Of a stretch of 51,960 bases of DNA, positions 25,646 through 31,597 are shown in pieces (the stretch's first letter is position 1; every line of letters begins with the position of its first letter). The notes below the pieces were generated by a model that was given only the letters and a program-made list of their open reading frames with translations, was not told the DNA's origin and did no database searches. The DNA lies in NCBI GenBank assembly GCA_030427205.1, contig JAUHXC010000060.1, positions 1 through 51,960 on the forward strand, given 5' to 3'. The position numbers were made by a program, and so were the translations under genes. This stretch comes from a bacterium (lineage in GTDB: Bacteria; Myxococcota_A; Bradymonadia; UBA7976; UBA1532).

Positions 25646-28600
25646 ATGACCCTCGACCTCGTCGACTTCGACCGCCGCCTCAAGGCGCCCACCCGCCGCC
25701 TCGCCCGGGCCCTCGGCCTGCGCGGCCAGCTCGGCGTGGTGCACGAGTTCGGCGAGGGCAAGACCAATACCCGCGTGCTGCGTATCGTGCACCGGGCCCG
25801 CCCCGACGACCCGGCCCCGCAGCACTACATCTTCAAGTACGGCCCGGCCCCGCTGCTCACCCGCGAGATCGCGCGCTACGTCGACTTCAGCCGCCACGTA
25901 CAGGCCACCAGCCTCTTCACCGAGCTGCTCGCCCCCGACGCCACCCGCGCCCGGCTGGCCGACGCCCCCGAATCCATCGGCGCGCTGGCCTATCGCGACG
26001 CGGGCACCCAGGCCGGCGTCGGCGGCGCCCGCGCGCTCGGCGACCGACTCGGCGAAGCGCTGGCCGATCCCGCCGTCGAGCCCTGGCCGGCGGACTGCCC
26101 GGCGCAGATCACCGCCGCCCTCGCCGGCCTGCTGCGCCAGGAGACGCAGCACTTCGGCTCCGCGCTCGCCCGCCACTACGAAGACCGCTGGCTGCCCGAC
26201 ATGGAGATCGTCTTCGGCGCGGCCCACGCCCGCCCGGCGGCCAACTCGACGCTGCTGGCCCACCCCGACTTCGCGCCCGATCGCTTCGGCGCCGCGCGCA
26301 GCGACCCCGACGCGCTCGGCGACTGGTGCCGCGGCCTCGGCGCGCCGCACCCGCTGCGCCGCTCGGGCCTGGAGGTCATCGGCCGCTGGGGCGGCGCGGT
26401 CTGGGTGCGCGACGACGACGCCGAGCCGCCGCTGCGGCTGAAGCTGGCGCCCGAAGAGAATACCCGCGCCAGGGTCGCGCACCTGAAGCCCGGCGATCTG
26501 GTCGACCTCTGGGTGCGCGCCGACGACGTGGCCTCCACCCGCCACGGCCTCTACGTCGAGCGCGCCCGCGCCGCCGCGCCGTGCTGGCCCGAGGCGCAGA
26601 AGCCGCTGAAGCTGGGCCGCTGGGTGACGCCGAACCCGCTGTACATCACCGCCGACGCGCTGAAGGCACCCGACGGCGTGCGCTGCGGCCCGGCCCATGG
26701 CGACCTGCACCCGGGCAACGTGCTGCTGGCGGGCGGCGTGCCGCTGTTCATCGACTACGGCCTCGCCGAGGCGAGCGCGCCGGCCGGCGTCGACATCGCC
26801 CGGCTGCTGGGCTGCTTCATCCGCGAGCTGGGGCTGTGGCTCGCGCCGCCCGCGCTGATCGAGGCCATCGCCGCGCTGCTCGATCTGCCCGGCTCCGACG
26901 TGATCGAGTCGCCCGACGCGCGGCGCGCGGTCGCGCTGCTGCGGCCCTGGCGCGACGCGTGGCTCGAGGCCCGGCCGGGCGCGCCGCTGGCCCGGCACCT
27001 GCTCGGCTTCGCCTTCATCGGCCTCAAATGGACCGAAGACGACGGCCGCGATCCGCTGCGCCACCGAGCCTGCCTCGTGCTCGCGGCGCTGGCGGCGGCC
27101 GATGGCATACCTGATGGCATGCCAGATGCCATCGATCCGTTCACCGATGGCATGAACGATGGCATCAACGCCGCATCCGATGCCATCGCTGTCTATCGGA
27201 CCCATCTGAAGCGGGCCCACGCCCGCGTCGTGCCGTTCTTCCAGCGGCCGGGGCGGCCGGCGCTGCTCGAAGAGCTGTTCGTGCAGCTCGAGCTGACCCG
27301 CGCCGGGCTGCACGCCGAGGAGACGCGCCGACCGCGCGGCAAGAGCCGCTGCACCCTCGAAGAGCTGCTGGCCGGCGTGGCGGGCGGCGGCCCGCGCTGG
27401 CTGCTGCTGGGCGATCCCGGCGCGGGCAAGTCGACGCTGGCCCGGCGGCTGGCGGCCGATCTCGCCGGCCGCGACGACGGACCCATCGCGGTCTACGTGC
27501 CGCTGGCCGCCTGGGCCGAGGTCGCCGACGCGGGTGATCCGTTCGACTTCGCCGAGGCGCGGGCCCGCGACTGCCCCAGCCGCGCCGGGCGCTCGGTCGA
27601 CGGGCTGGCCGACGCCCTGCGCGCCGCCGCCGCCGAGCCGGGCCGGGTCTGGCTGCTGCTCGACGGCTTCGACGAGGTGGCGCCGGCGCGGGTCGAGGCG
27701 ACCCACGGGCATATACTGGCGCTGGCCGATACCTGGCCCGCGGTGACCTTGGCGGTGCTGAGCCGCTTCATCGGCGCCCGCAGCCTCGACGGCTTCGACC
27801 GGGCCCACGTCGCCCGGCTCGACGGTGAGCGGCAGAGAGCTTTGCTGACCCGCTGGCTCGGCGCCGAGCGCGGCGCGCGGGTCTGGGCCGAGGTCGATAG
27901 CCGGCCGGCGCTGCACGACGCGGCGGGCAACCCGCTGCTGCTGTCGCTGCTGGCCAAGATCGTGTCGGTGCGGGCCGATACGCCCGGTGCGGACGACGCC
28001 GGCCTGCCGACGACCCGGGCCGAGGTCTTCGGCGCGGCGATCGCGCTGCTGCTCGATCGCGGGCATTGCCTCACCCCGCGGGGGCTGGGCGCCCATCGCA
28101 CCGACGCCCGGCTGCTGCTGCGGGCGCTGTCGCTCGATCTGACCGAGGCCGGCGGCGAGCAGTGGCCGGCCGACGCGATCGACCGCCGCCTGAGCCAGCT
28201 GTGCGCCGCCGACGACGACCTCGAGGCGCGCCTGGGGCGCGGCTGGACCACCAGCGGGCAGTGCGTCGAGACGATCGCCCTGCAGACGGGCATCCTCGGG
28301 CCGCACGACGGCGCCGACGGGCACTGGCGCTACCTGCACCGATCGCTGCGGGAGCGGCTGGCGGCCGAGGCGCTGAAAGACATGGGCCCGACGGCCATCG
28401 TGGCGCGGGTCGAGGCCATCGCCGACGAGCCCGAGCTGCTGGGCCGCTGGGGCGAGACGCTGGGCATGGCGTGCGCGCTCCTCGATGATCCGTCGGCGCC
28501 GCTGGCGGCGCTGCGGGCGGCCGACGCGGCGCTGACGGTGCGGGTGCTGCCCGAGCTGACCGGGCTGCCGCTCGACGTGGCGCTGGGCGCGCTGTGGCCG

Positions 28601-29524
28601 ATCGACGTCGGCGGTGGACACCTTACGGATCACACCTGGGACGGCGAGACGCTCTACGCGCTGATCGGAGAGCGCCCGGTGGCCGACGCGGCCCGGCACC
28701 TGCTGGCGCGGGTGACGCCCGAGATCGACCTCGACCGGCTGAGCTTCGTCTACCACGCGCTCGACCGCATCGGGCAGGCGCCCGACCGCGCGGCCTTCTT
28801 CGCCGCCGCCGGCCGGCCGATCGACGCCGCGCCGACCTTCGCGATGTGCGAGATCCCAGGCGGCGTGCACTGGATCGGCAGCCCGGACGACGAGGCCGAA
28901 CGCGGGGATCCCGAGGGCCCGCGCTTCGCGGTCGAGCTGGCGGCCTTCGCGATGGGCCGCGATCCGGTCACCGTCGCCGAGTACCGCCGCTTCGACCCCG
29001 AGCACACCTGCCCCGGCGGCCCGCTGCACCCCGTCACCGAGGTCTCGTGGTGGCGCGCCCGGCTCTTCGCCGCCTGGGCCGGGCTGCGGCTGCCCACCGA
29101 GGCCGAGTGGGAGGCCGCCTGCCGCGGCCGCACGACGACCCGATTCTGGAGCGGCGATACGGACGACGCCCTGGCGCGGGTCGGCTGGTTCGACCGCAAC
29201 AGCGGTCGCAGGGCCCATCCGGTGGACGCTATGCCCGACCCGGATGCACCCGCTCACCCGTACGGCCTGCGCGGCATGCACGGCAACGTAGACGAGTGGT
29301 GCCGCGACTGGCTCGGCCCATACCCCGCCCCGCCGGCCGACGGCGCCCCGCTGGCCGCGCCGGCCGGCCCCGACGCGGGCGCCGACCGTGTCATCCGTGG
29401 GGGCTCGTGGTACTCGGTCGCCCGCTGGTGTCGCTCGGCGTACCGCAGCCGGTGGCTCCCCGGGATCCGGGTCGTCGACCTCGGCTTCCGGCTCGTGCGC
29501 GCCCCCCGAGCACCTTGGCCATAG
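25646..29524 (+). CDS. Gene C: kinase-like (APH-fold)-NACHT-FGE protein with DGR-like variable end
   Basis: 1292 aa. The first ~450 residues are unlike genes A and B: residues ~350-375 read CGPAHGDLHPGNVLLAGGVP and LFIDYGLAEA, the catalytic-loop and metal motifs of aminoglycoside-phosphotransferase-type kinases (HGDxHxGN, D), as found in 'ternary complex-associated' N-terminal domains of STAND proteins. A linker with repeated DGI/DGM/DAI follows. NACHT from ~585: LLLGDPGAGKSTLARRLAAD, LLLDGFDEVAPARVE, LAVLSRFIGARS, PALHDAAGNPLLLSLLAK. FGE/C-type-lectin domain from ~1068: CEIPGGVHWIGSPDDEAERG, RLPTEAEWEAACRGR, HGNVDEWCRDW, VIRGGSWYSVARWCRSAY ... LGFRLVRAPRAPWP. The sensor end is therefore shared with B and D but the effector/adaptor N-terminus is different. 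Confidence 0.85.
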   Translation: MTLDLVDFDRRLKAPTRRLARALGLRGQLGVVHEFGEGKTNTRVLRIVHRARPDDPAPQHYIFKYGPAPLLTREIARYVDFSRHVQATSLFTELLAPDATRARLADAPESIGALAYRDAGTQAGVGGARALGDRLGEALADPAVEPWPADCPAQITAALAGLLRQETQHFGSALARHYEDRWLPDMEIVFGAAHARPAANSTLLAHPDFAPDRFGAARSDPDALGDWCRGLGAPHPLRRSGLEVIGRWGGAVWVRDDDAEPPLRLKLAPEENTRARVAHLKPGDLVDLWVRADDVASTRHGLYVERARAAAPCWPEAQKPLKLGRWVTPNPLYITADALKAPDGVRCGPAHGDLHPGNVLLAGGVPLFIDYGLAEASAPAGVDIARLLGCFIRELGLWLAPPALIEAIAALLDLPGSDVIESPDARRAVALLRPWRDAWLEARPGAPLARHLLGFAFIGLKWTEDDGRDPLRHRACLVLAALAAADGIPDGMPDAIDPFTDGMNDGINAASDAIAVYRTHLKRAHARVVPFFQRPGRPALLEELFVQLELTRAGLHAEETRRPRGKSRCTLEELLAGVAGGGPRWLLLGDPGAGKSTLARRLAADLAGRDDGPIAVYVPLAAWAEVADAGDPFDFAEARARDCPSRAGRSVDGLADALRAAAAEPGRVWLLLDGFDEVAPARVEATHGHILALADTWPAVTLAVLSRFIGARSLDGFDRAHVARLDGERQRALLTRWLGAERGARVWAEVDSRPALHDAAGNPLLLSLLAKIVSVRADTPGADDAGLPTTRAEVFGAAIALLLDRGHCLTPRGLGAHRTDARLLLRALSLDLTEAGGEQWPADAIDRRLSQLCAADDDLEARLGRGWTTSGQCVETIALQTGILGPHDGADGHWRYLHRSLRERLAAEALKDMGPTAIVARVEAIADEPELLGRWGETLGMACALLDDPSAPLAALRAADAALTVRVLPELTGLPLDVALGALWPIDVGGGHLTDHTWDGETLYALIGERPVADAARHLLARVTPEIDLDRLSFVYHALDRIGQAPDRAAFFAAAGRPIDAAPTFAMCEIPGGVHWIGSPDDEAERGDPEGPRFAVELAAFAMGRDPVTVAEYRRFDPEHTCPGGPLHPVTEVSWWRARLFAAWAGLRLPTEAEWEAACRGRTTTRFWSGDTDDALARVGWFDRNSGRRAHPVDAMPDPDAPAHPYGLRGMHGNVDEWCRDWLGPYPAPPADGAPLAAPAGPDAGADRVIRGGSWYSVARWCRSAYRSRWLPGIRVVDLGFRLVRAPRAPWP
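27101..27187. repeat. Iterated GATGGCAT octamer in gene C linker
   Basis: Four direct copies of GATGGCAT (27101, 27113, 27146, 27158) and two inverted copies ATGCCATC (27126, 27180) occur in 87 bp, in the linker between the kinase-like and NACHT domains. They encode repeated DGI/DGM/DAI tripeptides. Confidence 0.7.
29387..29507 (+). repeat. Variable repeat (VR) candidate in gene C
   Basis: Same block as in genes B and D. Variable codons here are TAC, GTC, TAC, AGC, ATC, GTC, GTC and GAC at the positions where gene B has GAC, GAC, TTC, AAC, GGC, GAC, GTC and GGC. The intervening codons are constant to the base with few exceptions. Confidence 0.65.
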
Positions 29525-29630
29525 GCCATAGATCATAGATACGGTGAGAAAACGGCACCCGCGGCCGGCGGTATACGCGCCGCTTCCGCCGCTTCCGCCC
29601 GGCTTCCGTTCGCTTCCGGCGCCGTCATCA
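29508..29630 (+). repeat. Shared 3' element after gene C
   Basis: Matches the element after gene B: CCCCCCGAGCACC, GGCCATAGGCCATAGAT with CATAGAT duplicated once here, ACGGTGAGAAAACGGCACCC, GCGGCCGGCGG and then CGCTTCCGCCGCTTCCG. GGCGGTATACGCGCC within it is nearly self-complementary. Confidence 0.6.
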
Positions 29631-29860
29631 AAAAACCTGCACGCCGATGGCCGCCGCGACGGCCCCGCGCACGTCCTTCAGCGGCGTATCGCCGACGATC
29701 ACGCCGCGCATCCGCTTGACGAACCGCCGCCGGCTGCGGGGCAGCGCGCGATGCTCGCCGCGACGGATGCGGTGGCCGAGCGCGTTGAGCGTGCCGGCGC
29801 AGGAGATGATGCGCGCTTCGGGGGTGCTCGAGCCGCCAACGGTCGGCGCCAGCGACTGAT
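29628..29860 (-). pseudogene. Coding relic, possibly the C-terminus of a reverse transcriptase
   Basis: Reading leftwards, about 75 codons with strong G/C third-position bias end at a TGA at 29630-29628: PEARIISCAGTLNALGHRI, RRGEHRALPRSRRRFVKRMR, GVIVGDTPLKDVRGAVAAAI, GVQVF. The pattern LGHRI...R.LPRS.RRFVKR.R is like the thumb-region end of group II/DGR-type reverse transcriptases (F-L-G-x-R, then R-x-L-x-x-x-x-R-R-F). Upstream the frame loses coding character and no YxDD motif exists anywhere in 29640-30375. The family assignment is a guess from a short pattern; that it is a coding relic is more secure. Confidence 0.3.
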
Positions 29861-30375
29861 CCGCCGCGCCCGCCCCGCCCCCGGACGCCATGCGCCGCCG
29901 CGACATCGGCCCCGCACCGATCGAGGGGCGCGACGCGCACCCGGCGCGGACCCCGCGCCCCGACCTCGACCGCGATCGATACGCGGCGAAGACCACCCGC
30001 CCCTGGTGGCGGGAGGGCCTCGCGCGCTGACGGTCGCCCTCTCCACCGGGGGCGGGCGCGCCTCGCCGCGCGCACATCGCGTCAGTTCCCGGGGCGAGCG
30101 GTCGTCTGCGGCCGCGCATCGAGGGCGCGCGCAGGGGCGGGTCCGATCGCGCGCGGGTCAATCGCGTCCGTTGCCGGTACAGCCGCGTCTCATCGTCTGC
30201 GGATCGCGTCCCCCACTGCGCTCGCCGCCTGCTGGCGCGCGGTCAGCGCGGTGTTGCGGCGGGGGATGACCCGATGACCGTCTTGCTCGTGGCCCTCGCT
30301 GCGGCCGCCCTGCAGCGTCGCACGCGCTGCGTGGGGTGATACGGCGAGGTGGGCCGCGGCGTCATCATCTATGGC
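29639..30375. other. Gene-poor stretch between genes C and D'
   Basis: No intact gene on either strand. It contains the possible reverse transcriptase relic (29628-29860), a second short coding-like piece on the minus strand near 29890-29985 (RVSIAVEVGARGPRRVRVAP and LDRCGADV), which faintly resembles an IS1595-type transposase, and the start of the repeat at the end of D'. No template repeat resembling the variable repeats was found here. Confidence 0.5.
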
Positions 30376-30446
30376 CTACGGCCGAGGTGCTCGGGGGGCG
30401 CGCACGAGCCGGAAGCCGAGGTCGCCGTCCCGGTCCCCGGGCGCGG
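30330..30446 (-). repeat. Partial VR and 3' element at end of D'
   Basis: On the minus strand, GCGCCCGGGGACCGGGACGG to CTCGGCTTCCGGCTCGTGCG and CCCCCCGAGCACCTCGGCC match the last ~60 bp of the variable repeats of B, C and D, then GGCC(G)TAGGCCATAGAT of the 3' element, after which similarity fades. The first two-thirds of the variable repeat are missing. Confidence 0.7.
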
Positions 30447-31422
30447 TGCACGATACCCTGCGCGTGGGCCGCGTGCAGCGCGTCGGCGACCGCGCACAGC
30501 GCCGCGAGGCCCCATGAAACGACACGCCACCCGCGAGCACCGCCCGCTCCAGATCGCCGCCGGGCAGGTGCTCCATCACGAAGAAATACCAGCCGTCGTG
30601 CTCGACCTCGGGCTCGATGACCCGCACCACATGCGGATGGTCGAGCTGCGCCATCTGGCGCGCCCCGCGGAAGAAGCGATCGCGGCGCTCGGCGCTGTCG
30701 CCGAACTGCCCGTGCAGGATCTTGAGCGCGACGTGCGCGGCGATGCGCTCGTCCCAGGCCTTCCAGACCTCGGCGAAGCCGCCGCGGCCCAGCTTGTCGG
30801 TCAGCGTCCAGCGCCCGGCGAGGTGCAGGCCCTTCGTGGGCTGGCGGCCGTGCAGGCGGGCGCGCTTGAGCGCGAGGATGAGGGCTTCGACGCTGGCGAT
30901 GGCGTCCGCCGGCGCGCCGGATGCGCGCAGGCGATCGCGGCGGGTCAGGGCGGCGTCGAGCGGGTCGGCGGGCAGCGGGCGGATGGCGCGCTCGCCGGCG
31001 GCCAGGCGACGGAGCATGGTCGCGACCGGCTCGAGCTCGGTCGAGCGGGTCTCGATCTCCTTGATGCGGTTGAGGCCATAGGGCACCCGCTCGCGATCGG
31101 CGCCGTCGAGCACGACGGGCACGACCCGCACCGCGCGCTCGCGGCGGCGGGCGAAGCGGATGGCCAGCGCGACCTCGTCGGAGTTGTAGTGCCCAGGGCC
31201 GGCCTCGCCGAGCGGGGGCCAGCGGTCGGTGACGAGCACCGCGATGATCGCGGCGCGGCGCAGCGCGGCGGGGATGGCTTCGTCCCAGCGGTCGCCGGGA
31301 TCGAGGTCGACGGCGTCGCACAATGGGTTGGCGCCGGCGCTGCGCAGGGCGCGGTGCAGGGCGATGGCGACGTCGCGGTCGGGACCGGCGTAGCAGATGA
31401 AGATGGGCGCGGGGTCGGCCAT
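30376..31422 (-). pseudogene. D': TIR-kinase gene with internal deletion, fused to VR tail
   Basis: The ATG at 31422 opens a TIR domain (PIFICYAGPDRDVAIALHRA, WDEAIPAALRRAAIIAVLVT, NSDEVALAI at the catalytic-Glu site) and a Ser/Thr kinase N-lobe (LTDKLGRGGFAEVWKAWDE, VALKILHGQFG, FFVMEHLPGGDLERAVL). Then a one-base slip occurs near 30518-30525: the correct kinase text (GLAALCAVADALHAAHAQ, GIVHR) continues in another frame. Just at HR of the HRD catalytic motif the sequence jumps into the end of a variable repeat (APGDRDGDLGFRLVRAPRAP). The frame of the fused product stays open, giving 348 codons, but the catalytic loop, DFG region and whole FGE domain are gone. It is a paralogue of gene D next to it. 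Confidence 0.75.
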
Positions 31423-31499
31423 GGCCGTCTGTTGTCGATCAGCCGCCGGTGCGGTGCAAGGACGGCGGTGTTGCAGGGGTGTGTGGTCGGCAACGATGG

Positions 31500-31597
31500 C
31501 AGGATAGGGAAGCCACGCGGAAGCAGAGGGTCTACCGCCGGCCGCGGGTACCGTTTTCTCGCTGTACCGGTGGTCTATGGACTACGGCCGAGGTGCT
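31500..31597 (-). repeat. Shared 3' element of gene D (here partly coding)
   Basis: On the minus strand CCCCCCGAGCACCTCGGCC, CATAGA, CAGCGAGAAAACGGTACCC, GCGGCCGGCGG and GCTTCCGCGTGGCTTCC correspond to the element after genes B and C. Because of a 2-bp deletion just before it, gene D is translated through the first half of this element. Confidence 0.6.

Noticed and set aside
29525..30375. A DGR template repeat or intact reverse transcriptase between genes C and D'
   Set aside because: I looked for the constant parts of the variable repeat (CGTGTCATCC, CGCTCGGCG, CTCGGCTTCCG) and for a YADD-type motif on both strands. Only the truncated copy at the end of D' is present.
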